Notes under the pieces: model-generated
What the model was told of the DNA's origin: nothing
The model's database searches: none
What the model saw: the letters and a program-made list of their open reading frames with translations, nothing else
In this document: positions 51,265 through 64,000 of the stretch, piece by piece
How the letters are laid out: each line of letters opens with the position of its first letter
Position numbering within the stretch: position 1 is the first letter of the stretch
Position numbers and translations under genes: made by a program
From: Membranipora membranacea
Taxonomy: Eukaryota > Bryozoa > Gymnolaemata > Cheilostomatida > Membraniporidae
Reading direction: 5' to 3'
Assembly (NCBI GenBank): GCA_914767715.1
Contig: OU612073.1
Location: 8,308,001-8,372,000 of the forward strand
DNA: 64,000 nucleotides

Positions 51265-54200
51265 TTACTCCCATTCTGTAGTACCAGGAGGTTTAGCTGT
51301 CATATCATACAATACTCGAGACACTCCTGGAACCTGACTGATCTCAGCTACTATATCATCTATTACCTGAGAAGAGAAATAAGAACCATATTTATTAAAA
51401 TATAATTAATAAATTACAATAAATTTATTTAATTACATAACAGTACACACATAAACACAATTTTATCGACGGCGGGTGCCATGACGATATACAGGCTGTC
51501 ACAGATATGAACGTATATGGATAGTGATTCAACCCCGCTCACGGATAAACAAATTAAAACACAGACAGAGATAAAACAAACCCAAATGAATCGTCCAAAG
51601 GAAGAGATCAAATCAAAGATTATTTCTCAAACTAACCTGTTCAGGTAGTTGTTTACCAGGCGTAGCGGGAATTCCAGTCATAAAGTCAGCAGTTATAAAA
51701 GACCTGATGACCATTGAGCGCTGACATGACGGTACGCCGCTGTCGGCAGCTCTATCAAAGTGTATGGGTATAGATACTACAGGCATCTGACTGAGGATAC
51801 CGACAGATCCGCTGTCCTTGAGTACTTTATAAGCCCTGCTGTCGGCTTCGCGGAGCTGAGTCAGCACTCCTTGTGTTAGGTGAGTTGGCGTAACGTCGTA
51901 TACATGATGCTCGACTGCTTGACCAAATATCCAACAGACTCTACATTATATAACAAATTGCTTCTTTATATTATCATTATACATTATAATTATCATATAT
52001 TATTGTTATTATCATTACATTATATTAATAGAAGTGCAAGAAGTTAGTGCAATTCTCATATCTAGCATGTTGCTGGACATCATAACATGAAAGAAATTCC
52101 CTTCACTTCACTTTCCAGAACATGGTAAGGAATGTTTTATATTGTACTTGTGATTATGTTGGAGCTTGTATTACAGGCTGGCAGTGAGGTCTGACAAGGG
52201 TGGATATTCATGAGATTAATCATGGTTGTGACAGACGATTGTATATCAGGTACACTCACGTCGTACAGTGTGTACGCGATATTAACCAGCAGATTTTGGT
52301 GTCTCTCTACATAGTTTTATGAGACAGGAAGTGGGGAATACAAAGTTTCAACCCAACATAGTTTATCCGGTTATAATTAGCAGGAGAAGCACCGCATGAG
52401 GAATGCACGGTTTTACGTAGATCGTAGGAGTAGAATTTTTGTATCCACTGTTATTTTGAATGGATTTTCCATTAGAGGAAATGCTTACCTGTTGATGAGA
52501 TTAGATAACCTTGGTATAATCTTTGATACAAACATCAGATCCTGCCAGTGTTTACTGGGCTTATCATTAGACGATAACGCTGCTACATAACTATAAGTTC
52601 TACAGTCTCCCTGTACTCCAACAGTTCTACAAAACCAAACCAGAACTACTGCATTTGTATACACATAGGTGAACCACCTACATATAGAAGGTAGAAATCA
52701 TACAAACAAGGCAATACATACATAATAGACCGTTATCTGGGCACGAATTTGAACCTATTTTTGGAGTTGCCCTCTCTAAGAGGTAGTACGGTAATGGGTT
52801 TATGTCCTGCCATAAAATCTACTATTCTGAATCTCAAAATATATGAAACATGCCACTCCTACAAGTGTCCTAAATAACATGACGGGCTTCAACATAAACC
52901 AAGAATGTTACATAATCCAAGCATTTTTTTGAGCTAGTCAAAAATGAAAATTATAATATTTTTGACCAAAAGTAAATTCTGTAGCAAAATTTACCCGCGC
53001 CTGGCCTTATAGCTCGGGTTTTGTCTTATTGTAGGTTAACATACATCTTATAAGGGGCGCATACCTGATAGGTAGTAGAGTCGAGTTGAGGTCTATTTGA
53101 GATGTTATTTTAGTCAGTCGTTCTATCTCCTCCTTGCTAAGAGTAGTTGTTATATGATCGATTTGTTTGGGTGAGATTTTAGCCTCCTAATTATTAAAGA
53201 AGACGATTTGATTATAGTGGTGATTGTTATTACGTGACTACAAACCTTCATAAACAGAAGAGTGGCATTTGCGTGCGCTAGAATTGATTTTGCAGTTTTT
53301 ATTCTAACAGTATGAGAATTTGTTGTAGGATATCAAGACAATATGTTTGATAACAATAACATATGCTTGCCAGCTTGAAAATCACAAACAATTCTTTTAC
53401 AGCGACAAGAAAAGCAGATCACCACACCTCTAATACACTCATCCACATGCTGTGGTGTTAAACAAAAACATGGAGCCTACCTTAGTGGAGAGATTGTGGA
53501 AATCTATAATAGCTCTGAGCATAGAAGCAGTTTCACTGAATAGTTTCTCTTTGTATGCCTGCTCCGCACATATAACCCTGATGGCTAATCCAGGCCCTGT
53601 TAAAATAAATGAGTAAGTTTACAGGAACGAATGATTTTCGCTCAGACGAAAGCCTCATACTTGTTTTGAAGACTTACATAACAGCTGTGTACATTTTCCA
53701 GGTCATTGATCGGTCAACTAGGGGGAAAACATGTGTTTGAAGAAGGAATTACACAATCATACATAAATGCATATAATACATATATTCACATACATGTATT
53801 AAATGTATTATATATTCATGTATGCCGAATATCCTTATCATATATCCTTTTCATCATTAACTTAGAGAGGAAAAATTACATATAAAGCTCAGTTTCAAGT
53901 TAAAACAAAACGTTATCAATCCAATACGGATTGCACACACATATCTAGTTACCAGGGAAAGGATGGCGTTCAACCATGTCGTTAGGTAAACCCAGACTTC
54001 TCCCGAGTTCCCGAACTTCGTCTTTGTGGAAGTCCTTTAATGGTTCAACCACTCTACCCTAAAATACAAGAATATATATCATAGGGACAGTGCATGACAG
54101 ATAAATTCAATTAAACTAACATAGGGTCAGCAAATATGGATCTCAAATCAAGATCAAGAGTTTTCCCATGTCTTGTCCTCGAGTTCTGCTTGGCATAATT

Positions 54201-57200
54201 ATTTTCAATTAAACAAGAAAACAGTGCCTCGATTCAGGCGGTTATTAAAGAAAATGTTCACACCTGTTCCCGAAGCTGACGGACGAGAGCAGTATCGTTG
54301 TGATGTGTTTTGATGGCGTCGGCTTTATTACTTGCTAAATTTGATGCACTTTCTATGAGATCCGGCCTAAGTGTTCCCTGCCCAAGAAACACATCCTTAG
54401 GTGATAATTCTAATTCCTCCACAACTTCATTAGCAACCTGGAAAATTACAGAGAAAATGACAAGGATTAGGAGTCATCATGGAATATTCTGAAGGAGAAT
54501 CAGCGTCTCAGAACTGAAGCCATATATTAACTTGACAAAATATATGACTCATTTTTCGTAAACATCTGTTTTTTTCTCAAGCTGGTATGCATATGAAAGA
54601 AGAATCTGCTGTCCCAAAATGTTTAAAGACAATTTTTTTTAGTAATACTACAATAAGTCTAGCTTTGCCTAAGTCCTTGTTTGGCAATAATGTTTGTCCA
54701 GAGAAATAATTTTGTTGCCAATTTGTAGAATCCACTGGCAAACATCTTCTTGGCATTACTAGCAACTTCTAATTCTATGTTCGATGCAATCAAGGCTATG
54801 ATGTTGGTATTCAATAGTACTCGATGGTCAACCCAGCAAAATCACGATCTTATTATATAATACAGTTTGACTTACCGTCATAAATGTGTCACCAATGATT
54901 CTTCGTTTGTCTTCTGGTTCCACAATAGAGCTGAGCATAGCTGTTTTTCTCTTGCGCTGGTTTTGATCACCCCCGTTCACAGGTACATATGTTGTGGCAT
55001 TGTAAAACTGCTGTGATGCCTCAATCACTAACAAACATAGCAAAGTAAATCTTAAATAAAGCGTGAATAATGTAAATCAAATTGGGTAAGATACTATTGA
55101 ATTAGCAATGGGGATAACCAATAATTACCTGCTATTATTTTACAGGAAAAATTACGATTTAGAATTAGGACAGGCTGGATATTGATGTATCACAGGGTGC
55201 TGGGGGCTTGCACAATGAGTCGATAATGTGCTTCTCCAATGGGACTTGAACCCATGATTCCTGCGGCACCAATTGCCTGGCAGTGAATACCCGATTGTCC
55301 TGTCTCACCATCCCAAACCACAAGTTGTAATAGACAGGAGTCTTACAACTCATTTTTTCAAAACGTTTACGATACTTGTGATGACTAGTGAATCACATCA
55401 ACCTGTTTGTGTTTTTTTTTCTACACAGGACAATACACCAGGTGTTTCAAAATAAAAACTATTTATAGAATATAGAAGAAAAAAAACAGTATGTATTATC
55501 AATCATGTACCTCTTACACGCAGACCCAGATCGTTCAAGTGTTTCTCCACATTAGCACTCTCATCTTTCCTCATAAAGCCGTTATCTACATGTATAGCTA
55601 TAACCTGATCATCTCTCAGGGCTTTGTGTAGGAGAGCGGCGCAAACTGTCGAGTCAACACCACCAGACAATAACATCTACGACATAGAGAGGACACATTA
55701 TTACTATTATTATGCGTTTTTATACTTATATATATATAAGTATGTTATAAACAAACTAAAATAACAACTTTATAACCTCATAAACAAAAAAGAATATATT
55801 AAATGCACGGAAATAATAATTAGTTGGGAGAATAAGTTTTACTGTATGCAATTGATTGATTGATAGATATCATGCTTTACTAAATGCGTATCGGTGCATA
55901 ATGTTTTTATATCGGTGTATAAAGTAAAATATAACTGGCCCCAACTACATTATACGAGATAAAACACATGTGCTGTATGAAATCGTGATTCATGTATCCT
56001 GGCAATTGAACAAGACATGAGCTGAAATTTTAGCGGCAAGCATGCTACTTTTTTTTCTCCCTGCATAATGTTCAAAGCATGCAGCTTGCTGGTTAAATCA
56101 GTATCATTAATTACTATGTTTATTCTGCACTTAATGTACTTAAACCACAAGACCTCAATAGGGTTGGATAATCCCAGACCACTCACCACAGAAGTTCCTA
56201 GTGTAATGTTACCACATTGGGCAACCTGACAATCATGCTTTACCCACGAGGAGGCCACAGACAACATCATGATAGTAAACAAATTTTGTGAAAAAAATGA
56301 TCTGCTACACTTTGATGAAATTACTTGCTCAGCAAAAACTTTTTTTTTTACAGTCTCCGTATAGCAGATTATAGTGAATAAACATATGGAAATTAATTTC
56401 TGTAAATTTATTACATTTTTGTTGAAAATTGTGTCAGTCATGTTGGGGATAACTGTATGCCTTCCAGAGAAACACATAGCACCTGCTTGGGAGATGTTTC
56501 ACCCCTCACTGGCCCATTTTTCACATTTATCAGCACCATAAAAATATAAATTTAGATGTTTATGATCAGCACTTTATCACCAGTAACTTTGACCCCCTAA
56601 TGGCCACACATCGAGTGTGCATCGGAGGTTTCATGCCTCTATGGGTGGGTTATTTCCGTACTCACCAGCACTTTATGATCTTTCACAGTATCTCTGATAT
56701 ACTTTATACACTGCTGTTCTCTATCCTTGAGTTTATATGTTCCGTGTAGTTCAGCGATGTTAAACAGGAAGTTACGTAACATTGTCATACCATTCACTGT
56801 AAGATCTACCTCCGGGTGGAACTGTACGCCGTATAGCTTTTGAGTTGAATTTTCGATAGCTGAAAATGGTCCAAAAAAACACCAGTGTACAATGCAGTCA
56901 TTTAAATCTTTGAACATATGTGACCATGGTAAACTCCTCAAAAATCTTTACATATATTCATTTCTGGTCAAATTAAGTGAGCAAGTTTTGAGTATATACC
57001 GATCAAATACAATATAGCTCGTAGGGAAATCAGTCAATAAATAAGACATGAATTACCTGAGAGCTCAAAGAAAAAGTTGTAACAATGAATCCGATAATTG
57101 TAGTACAACAACTTGGTTTTCAATGTGGATAAAAAAACAATGAGTCGATAATTTATTATATTTATCAATGTGATAAATGTGAGAGCTTCGTCTGAAAAGC

Positions 57201-59253
57201 ATTGGATAAGACATTTTCTCACACTTTCTCACTTTTTCTTTTAGCTTCAATGGGCCCTTCTATTATTACTATTACTCCTGGTTTGAAACGATTGAATAGC
57301 TAACTACTAGATATATACGTTCAGCTTTTTTATTGTAGATAAATATGTTTATCTTTTTACCTGCTATAATTTTTCCAGAGTGGGCAGTAGCTATAAACCC
57401 GTCAGCCACCTTACTGACACTGTCACCATGTGTCAGGAGCACCTGCTCTCGTTCTGACAGGCCTTTAAATAGGAGACTGTTAGTATCAGTATCAACATCA
57501 AACTGTCCATCCTCCCTGTTATCATGTTGTTCTACGGCTCCTCCAAATTCTTTATTCAACATCTGCATACCTGAAAATATTGAAACCTAAAGCATTATAT
57601 ATCAAAATACATAGAGTAAATGAACTCAAATAGTTATGGGATGATTTAAAAAAAGAAACTGTGGCACATTTCAAGTGCATTTGAAAAGCAACAGGTTTCA
57701 AAGTCCAATGGCCAATGAAATAATAAAAAAATGACAACAAAACAATCCTAACAGCACAAGTTAACTAAAGTTAACTAAGGGTCAAGCACGTTAAGAAATT
57801 ATTCTCATCTAGTCTATGGTCAAACTCATCTTTTCTTCTTCAACTTGACAAATATATTGCCTTTATCGAATTGCCAGCATGAAATAATGACTGAGAATGC
57901 ACATGTTTTTTACATACCATAACATATCCCAAGTACTGGTAGACCACATCTGAAAATCTCAGGGTCATACTTAGGTGCGTCATCTGCATACACTGAGTTA
58001 GGCCCACCAGATATTATTATGCCTCTGTAACAAAAATGATGTGGTGTTAGAGCGATAACAAGTTTACAGCATAATGTAATATTGTTCTTCTTTTTCGAAG
58101 AATTGTAAGAAAGAGTCTGAAGAAAATGAAATAGAGAACGCTTTCTATGAAGGTATGTTGAAACAAAGAAATCAACTGCTGATGAAAAAACTAGATTGCT
58201 CAGTTGAAGAATTGCAAGATATTGTGGTGAAATTTAAGTGTTTTGTATTAGCACAATCCTCTTCATAGGTTAAAATGAAGTTGTCTCCCTGCACGCTAAA
58301 TTGTATACCTTACAACTTTTCATAAGGAAAATTAAACCATTAGCCAGCTAAATCTGTTTCTTAATTATAAGTCTGACACAACATTCAAAAACCCAATGGG
58401 ACATCAATAAATTTGGTCCTGTATACACTGCTTTAGTTTGCGTTTTAGTAGGCACCTATTAATACAGCCTACACTCCTTAGGCACCTAAAATCTAAAGAC
58501 TTGTCTGATGCGTAACATAACATTTTTTGCGAACACTCGTAAGAGTGCTGCAAACTCCTAAGACAATAAAAATTTGAAAACTATTTAGGCTTCTGCAATC
58601 TACTATATGTCTACAGAAGTTAGCAGTTGGCTATATTGAGGGGTAAATTTTATTCTCTAATATCCAGCAAGATTATTAAAGATTTTGTACACATATAGTT
58701 GATAATAGTGTAAAGGTGTCAACCTTTACCTATGATTAATTGCCAGGTCTATCTCAATTACTTACTTGAATCCTCTATCTTTGAGCTCTTGCGCTGTTGT
58801 AGTTAGTGGTAATATCTCACAGTGTACACACAACTCTCGTACTCTTCTGTCAATCACCTACAAAGAATGCAACAAGAGTTTAGATAACTGAGTGATGCAT
58901 GTTATGGAGTTGACGCAATCACTGCTAATATATTTTGGCATTCCATAGATAATCACTCCTTATACAAAGACATATCTCATGCCAATAATTTTTCGTTGAA
59001 ATAAATATTAGACGAGCAAGATAGGCTGACGTTAATTTTGATATGAATGACAAGACATGTGAACAACATGTTTCTCACTAATAGTGCATTTCTAGTTAAA
59101 AATATTATTATAAAATTGTATACACCGGCACGGATCTCGTACCTTTCCGTATTGAGCACCAGCATCGAGTATAGCAACAGATTCTGCTTCCGCCTCTACT
59201 CCATTTACAGCTGCAGGCCCATTGGAGCTTCCATTTCTGTCGACCTCCCCCAT
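51265..59253 (-). CDS. GMPS: GMP synthase (glutamine-hydrolysing), complete
   Basis: Fourteen exons join in frame to 697 aa (human 693): 59253-59143, 58857-58766, 58024-57918, 57570-57361, 56859-56666, 55676-55511, 55027-54876, 54437-54264, 54058-53953, 53596-53481, 53186-53065, 52626-52489, 51940-51637, 51366-51265. It converts XMP, ATP and glutamine to GMP in the cytosol, the last step of de novo guanine nucleotide synthesis. The class I glutamine amidotransferase half has SGGPNSVY, nucleophile Cys in GICYG, LLTHGDS and FHPEV. The ATP-pyrophosphatase half has the P-loop [17 protein letters not shown] and [12 protein letters not shown]. The dimerisation half has [37 protein letters not shown] and the ending KPPGTTEWE. 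All catalytic residues are present. The N-terminus starts before [11 protein letters not shown] with a short variable leader. Confidence 0.97.
53760..53830. repeat. AT-rich inverted-repeat stretch in GMPS intron
   Basis: Overlapping partial palindromes of the 'catacatgtatt'/'aatacat' type. Low complexity, no gene. Confidence 0.35.
55195..55330 (-). repeat. Possible tRNA-derived SINE
   Basis: Read on the minus strand, the sequence holds ATGGGTTCAAGTCCCAT, a tRNA T-arm with a B box (GGTTCAAGTCC), preceded by a weak A-box-like TGGTGAGACAGG about 45 nt upstream. No complete cloverleaf can be drawn. It lies in a GMPS intron. It would be a SINE fragment or tRNA relic. Confidence 0.5.
55677..56665 (-). 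other. GMPS intron of about 1 kb with a long antisense-free frame
   Basis: A 175-codon minus-strand frame (55950-56477) runs without a stop, but the composition is AT-rich intron-like. There are no domains or splice-supported ends, so it is not called a gene. Confidence 0.4.
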
Positions 59254-60488
59254 TTTACTGACAGGAAGAACAATGAATAAGGCATTTCAGATATGGATAT
59301 ATTACAACAACTCCCAGTTCACAAAAGCATACATAATCAAATTTGTAGGCCTATGCAGCCCCCTTTCCCCTTGGTCCATAAATGGTACTGCACAAATCTC
59401 TGTGTTGCACCCATTCAACTCTACAACAGAGTAATACCAACTAATAGCGCACCTGTCCCCCCTCTTGCCCCAATGAACTCCCTCTTTCCCAAGAAGAGGG
59501 AGTTCATTGCTCGCCCCAACCAACAAAGCTTGTCAAGACAGGATACTTACTTACTGCACTCCATACTCTGCAAAGGAGCTTGTCATAACAATATCAATGA
59601 AGTGAATAGAAAATATGGTTGCTGCAGTGCAGCCAATCCAATATAAATGATGTCCACTACTACATTCTGATTCATTGCTGCAGAGCCAGGTCTTGTTGGC
59701 AGTAAGTACAAAATTCCTAAGAGTCCTACACTGCAAGCTAATATTTTGAACTACTAATTAATTGTCATTATGACATAACACTGCAAAGTAAATTGCCAGG
59801 CAGGCCACTATTGTTTACTACTATCTAGCTATTAAAAATAATTAATTACTAAATAATGTGTAATATTAGATCAATCAACTCCCTCTCCTCCATTAATTAG
59901 ATAGATGATGCACATTTTATTTACTAGAAGTGTATTGAAATGTAACTCCTACTTCCTCTAGACCTCTGTTAAGTGAAGGCTGCGATAAGAGTGTCAGTTT
60001 TGTGCGTCGGAGAAACGAAAGCTTACAAGTAATGCACTTTCTCAGCTGCCTGAGCAGATAATTATTTTGGAAGTGATTGATCTGTGTTTTGAGTCTGAAC
60101 TTGAATATTTCAATTGCTTATTCCTGTTATTTCATAATGTGGTAAAGGTTTTTATTACAAGAGAAGACAATGTCTATAATCTTTGGAGTTATCCCTTTAC
60201 TTACAGTCAGGAGAAAATTCCAATAATTGTGTTGCAGTAAAAATAATTACGTTTCTTGAGCAACCTCTAGTAAAATGTAAATCATATCCATTTCATATCG
60301 CAATCACCCAATTTTCTGATCTCGAAATCCATTCCTTGCAGGATTAAGTTTTAATCTATTTCCGAAAGATAGACATGACACTACACTGAGTGTTGTAAAA
60401 TCTAAACACATAAACTGCCTCATCAAATTTTCTCGTTTAGATGATTTCCCTCTTTGTATTACAATAGTGATAGATCTTTTTTATTTAT
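59254..60488. other. Intergenic region upstream of GMPS
   Basis: It should hold the GMPS promoter and 5' UTR. It also holds the hairpin at 59471-59509. A 117-codon + frame (59293-59646) overlaps that hairpin and has no recognisable domain, so it is not called. The next gene upstream ends at 60489. Confidence 0.5.
59471..59509. repeat. Perfect 16-bp palindromic hairpin, family 3
   Basis: CAATGAACTCCCTCTT (59471-59486) and AAGAGGGAGTTCATTG (59494-59509) are exact inverted arms around TCCCAAG. Related, less perfect hairpins occur near 11476-11500, 16660-16695 and 24494-24535, so this is a small dispersed family. Confidence 0.85.
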
Positions 60489-60489
60489 T
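60480..60489 (-). terminator. Polyadenylation signal touching the stop codon
   Basis: The stop TAA is followed at once by ATAAATAAA, so two overlapping AATAAA hexamers lie within about 10 nt of the stop. This would give an unusually short 3' UTR if used. Confidence 0.45.
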
Positions 60490-62881
60490 TATGATAGCAT
60501 GCTGATCACCAATAACACCATAAACAATACCGGCACGGAGAAGGTTAAAGCAGCAACAAATTTACTCCTGCGATCTCTGTTGCGTTTTATCTCTTGTTCA
60601 GCTAAGACATGTTTTATATGTTGTTTACGCGCTGCTCTCCCTGTAATAGCTGGTCTCAGGATAGATGTGGAAGTCATCCTTTCCATCAAATCTCCTGTAA
60701 ACAGAAAACACATATGTTATTTTGTTTATCAGGTCAAAAAGTTGTTATTTTCGCTTGTTTATAACATACTTATTGATAAAAAACCTCAATAAAGGAATGG
60801 GAATATAATAATAATATATCATTAAACACATGAGTACATATCCCATCACTGACCCACAATCATTGAATTTTCCTCTCTACTATTTTAGGGAAAATACTGT
60901 TGAGATGATGCAGCGTCAAATTAATTCATCCGTTGATTCAATTGATATGATGTTTGCAATCAAGTGATAAAATAATATATAAAACAATCCAGAAAGAATA
61001 TGGTAAAACTAGAATTATTAGGTTGAGAGTAGTCTAAGTGCTCAGACAGCTAAAATACGAGTTATTTGCATTACATTATCAAGCGCTCAATTTGAAATTA
61101 AATTGAGTGTTTAACAATGCAGCAGTCTGAGCACTTAGATTAGGTTGACAGAAATTTACCAGTAAATGTGCTCTGCTGTTCACTTAGCTTGTATCTGTAT
61201 TCGATTTCATCATCGAGAGTTCTGGCAGGGCTATAGATTATGATACTATCATCTGAGCTAGTGATCACATGACATTCATAGTCATTGAAGATCTTAGGAC
61301 TGGCAGCACTGCTCTGACTTGCAGATTGACTTTCATCTGAAATAATAGCAGTACCGATATTAGGTGAAATACTTTTGCAGTATCTATTTGTCTGGGAAAC
61401 TGTTTTGATGTGGTTTTATACCAATACAAATATGATTAAAATCATGGGTGAATGTTTATCACAGAGCCGCAAGATGGCTTTATTAGTGGCCATTTCTAAA
61501 GGGAGTTACCTCTTCTTGTATATAGAGCAAATAACTCCAAATATTTTTGGGGCAGCGTTAAATTGCAGAGAAAACTGGCCAACATGCAAAAGTCACAATT
61601 CTGTCCCAATACAAAAGGGATAACTTTCTTAAACCCATTTCAATGCCCAGCATGATATGATCCAAAATATAAGGTCGAATGGTCTTGTATGAATTGTCAA
61701 ATTCGGAGATATTACTTCAGCAACTGTGCAATAATTAAACTCTCTTTTAGATCAAACCTAGGCAAATCAGCCTTGTTTAAATATTTTCCATACATTTGTA
61801 GCTAAATCAACCAAGCCTCGTGAATCATTATCATTTAATCCTACCTTATGTTGTTAACTTGTATTTTTGTTTGCCACTCTCTGTTTCTTCTTTTCTTTTT
61901 TCATCTTATTCATGCAATTTATGATACCATGCTTTCATTATCCTACTCACTATATAGTATGTAACACCCTGCCACTTATATCTTTTTATTCAAGTCATTT
62001 TTGTATCTATGTTAATGTGTGTGAGGTCAACAAGTTATTTTTAATTTGCTTTAATTATAAACTTTTAGAAAACCTCAATAAATAAATAAATAAATAATTT
62101 TACCTTCTTTACTTCTATCTTCAGGAATTGGTTGATTTTGCGTAGGACTCTCAGCAATCGGTTCACTGGGTGTTGCATTGCGAGAATTGTGTGATGTGGT
62201 TTTAGGCGCTCCAGGGGTAGTCTTTAGATCCACCGCAGGGCCTCCGGTGATTTGCTGATTGTCTGTTGGAACTCCAGTAGTGGGCTTAATGGGTGTAGGC
62301 TCACTATTGTTCGGCTGGTTACGTTTGGGATCTGGTTTGGCTGGCTCAACGGTGATATGATGTTGAGTGACTGTGTTACAGCACGTAGGGATAGACACAG
62401 TATTAACAACAGCCTGCAGACCTGTTTTCAATTCTTTAGTAAGATGAGGACCTGTCCCATAATCTTCACCTATAATAAGAGGTTGTTTTGGTATTTAACG
62501 AGATGTCCATTCACCAATGCATTGAATCTCTGCATACACAAGAAACTGAACAATCAACCACTTCTGCAGTTAAAACCTTCAGCATCCTGCATCACCAGTT
62601 GTATACATTTTGACGATAATGTTTAGTGATGTGCATATGACTCTATGATGGACTCGCATGCGACAAACACTGAAACTGGCCTATCAAAACCAATCTCTCT
62701 GATTGTAACTACTCACTAAATTCTTGACGCACCAAAAAGTTGAGAATCTTTATCTCCTTTGGCCATATCCACAGTACATGTCATATCACTAAACTTCAAG
62801 TTTTTGGTTCCGCGTGTTTTGGCCTTAGTGTTACAACCCACAGACATTCGCTGAGAATCTCCACATGCCGAGGGACTGTGG
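60489..62881 (-). CDS. Unrecognised Pro/Thr-rich protein with C-terminal membrane anchor (5' end not resolved)
   Basis: Four exons join in frame: 62881-62733, 62469-62104, 61336-61160 and 60694-60489 (TAA), at least 298 codons. The middle exon is rich in Pro, Thr and Asn (PTPIKPTTGVPTDNQQ) with a Cys pair (IPTCCNTV). The third exon is acidic and Ser-rich (ITSSDDSIIIYSPAR). The last is basic (GRAARKQHIKHV, IKRNRDRRSKF) and ends in about 19 hydrophobic residues with only one residue after them. No signal peptide is visible, so the layout suggests a tail-anchored cytosolic protein; if an upstream exon codes a signal peptide it would be type I. The first exon starts in phase 2, so at least one more exon exists upstream. 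Confidence 0.6.
61048..61145. repeat. Nested inverted repeat (MITE-like)
   Basis: The outer arms TCTAAGTGCTCAGAC and GTCTGAGCACTTAGA are exact inverted repeats. An inner hairpin, cgctcaattt/aaattgagtg, lies between them. It is in the intron before exon 61160-61336 of the membrane-anchor gene. Confidence 0.75.
62077..62096. repeat. AATA tetranucleotide run
   Basis: Five tandem AATA units, immediately beside the donor of exon 62104-62469. Confidence 0.8.
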
Positions 62882-64000
62882 CTATAATAAAGAGACCAGA
62901 ATCGGTGTTACGAGGTTCAGTCTTAAACCACCTATTTTGAAGCACAAAATAAAGTCATTAAATTTTCATGTCTACATGGATTGTAGATGTAGAATCGATA
63001 GATGCAGAGGTGGGCAAAATATAAATTCAAATTTTAGATATTTAGATATTACCTCGCCATGTTTGCTTAGAGATGAAGCGACTTTCTCAACAGTATACAC
63101 CCTGCCAAACGATGTGACGATCGTTGAGTACCGTCGTAATGTATACCAGGATGTCACCTGTCTTATCATTTACAATTTGACCCATCTCTAATTTAGACAA
63201 ACTTAATTTCAAAGTATTTATTTCAAATTTGGTGATAATCCTGGCGTACAAGTTGCATCACCCTTTAAATCACACTGTATTTCATAAAAAAGCATTACGT
63301 TGTTATCGAACTATGCCAGAGCGAATCAGTATGAAATTTTCATTTGCAGAGTGATACAAACGTTATAATAAAAAAATGGACTAAATCTAATGTCGACGTT
63401 ATCACCATATTATTTAAGCCATTCGTATCGCCATTGTTTTACAATGGACTTCGAAAAACTTTGGCTCTTACATATTTCTTGGAAAACTGTCAAATTACAA
63501 TAATAATACTTCCATTGGTTGAAAAAATGACCATTTTTGATTGCCCCATCGTTCTGATAATAAGCACCAATTTGATATAACGTTGCCAAATTCAATGGCA
63601 TCAATGGCATAAATCCTTCAATACTACATGAGGATATTTTAAGGCACTCGGAACACAAAACTGACCATCAAATAGTAATTCTGAAGGAAAATAAATGTTG
63701 AGACATTGGGGCAACAAATGGCAAATTATCATATTATTATTATTATGAGTAATTTCCTTACCGAAACGTTACACACATTTAGTCAAAAGTATTCAAAGAA
63801 AATGATACTCTGGTCTGCAGAAGACCTAAACATGACAGTACTAGAAAATAAGGTATAATGCATTGACACAGAACATATAAAAAAAAACTTGGGCTGGTCC
63901 GTTTTGATAAGTAAATTTTTTGATAGAAACTCTATTTTTTCTAAGTAAAATGTAAATCTAATTATAATAATCTCATAATGATGATAGTTGTAATGCCTTT
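62882..64000. other. Region upstream of the membrane-anchor gene
   Basis: A minus-strand frame at 62972-63169 ends near a GAG|GTAATA donor, but its phase (0) does not fit the next exon (needs 2). Using an internal donor at CG|GTACTC would fit but is unsupported. No gene is called; the rest is AT-rich with no recognised feature. Confidence 0.3.

Noticed and set aside
52251-52330. Minus-strand stretch reading [12 protein letters not shown] before a GTGAGT, resembling a GMPS exon
   Set aside because: The exon ending at 52489 joins directly and in phase to 51940 (INR-VCWIFG), matching the conserved order of GMPS. The extra stretch would duplicate that segment.
55165-55353. 62-codon minus-strand frame in a GMPS intron
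   Set aside because: It is a translation of the tRNA-like B-box region and has no splice support.
55950-56477. 175-codon open frame in a GMPS intron
   Set aside because: The composition is AT-rich and there is no domain, no conserved motif and no plausible exon ends. A long frame by chance is more likely.
59293-59646. 117-codon + frame upstream of GMPS
   Set aside because: It crosses the palindromic repeat at 59471-59509 and has no recognisable protein features.

Overview
The window is nuclear DNA from an AT-rich invertebrate animal. It has spliceosomal GT-AG introns of about 0.1-4 kb, metazoan-only domain architectures (ACK-type tyrosine kinase with SH3 and CRIB, class A GPCR) and dispersed foldback repeats. 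The phylum cannot be fixed from sequence alone.

Layout. (1) Positions 226-17261, + strand: the 3' fifteen exons of an ACK1/TNK2 tyrosine kinase, from the catalytic lysine to the C-terminal UBA domain; the start of the gene lies upstream of the window. (2) About 16455-29620: a locally rearranged block. The 3' end of ACK1, a tRNA-Leu(UAG) cassette and the 3' exon of the next gene occur as two full copies (16455-21752 and from 24291) with a partial copy between them (21749-24289). (3) 28641-49503, - strand: a complete 25-exon EFCAB6 (DJBP)-type gene of about 1531 aa with roughly two dozen EF-hand-like repeats, including a plausible alternative first exon at 32991-33116. An intronless orphan class A GPCR (41642-42700, +) sits inside one of its introns. 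(4) 51265-59253, - strand: a complete 14-exon GMP synthase (697 aa). (5) 60489-62881, - strand: the 3' end of an unrecognised gene for a Pro/Thr-rich protein with a C-terminal membrane anchor.

ACK1 and EFCAB6 are convergent, and the rearranged block lies exactly where their 3' ends meet. As a result ACK1 has two intact terminal UBA exons (17046-17261 and 24896-25111). EFCAB6 has one intact terminal exon (28641-28922) and one copy killed by two stop codons (20780-21064). Four intact tRNA-Leu(UAG) genes and one truncated copy, all on the - strand, are interspersed; the truncated tRNA is itself one of the rearrangement junctions. The other junction falls in the loop of a perfect palindrome. The order of the three copies is what two backward template switches would give, and mosaic similarity among copies suggests later gene conversion. 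A false duplication made by the assembler must be excluded first.

The exon models were built by hand from splice sites and reading-frame continuity. All coding totals are whole codons and closely match the usual length of each family. No computed alignment, database search or transcript data was available.
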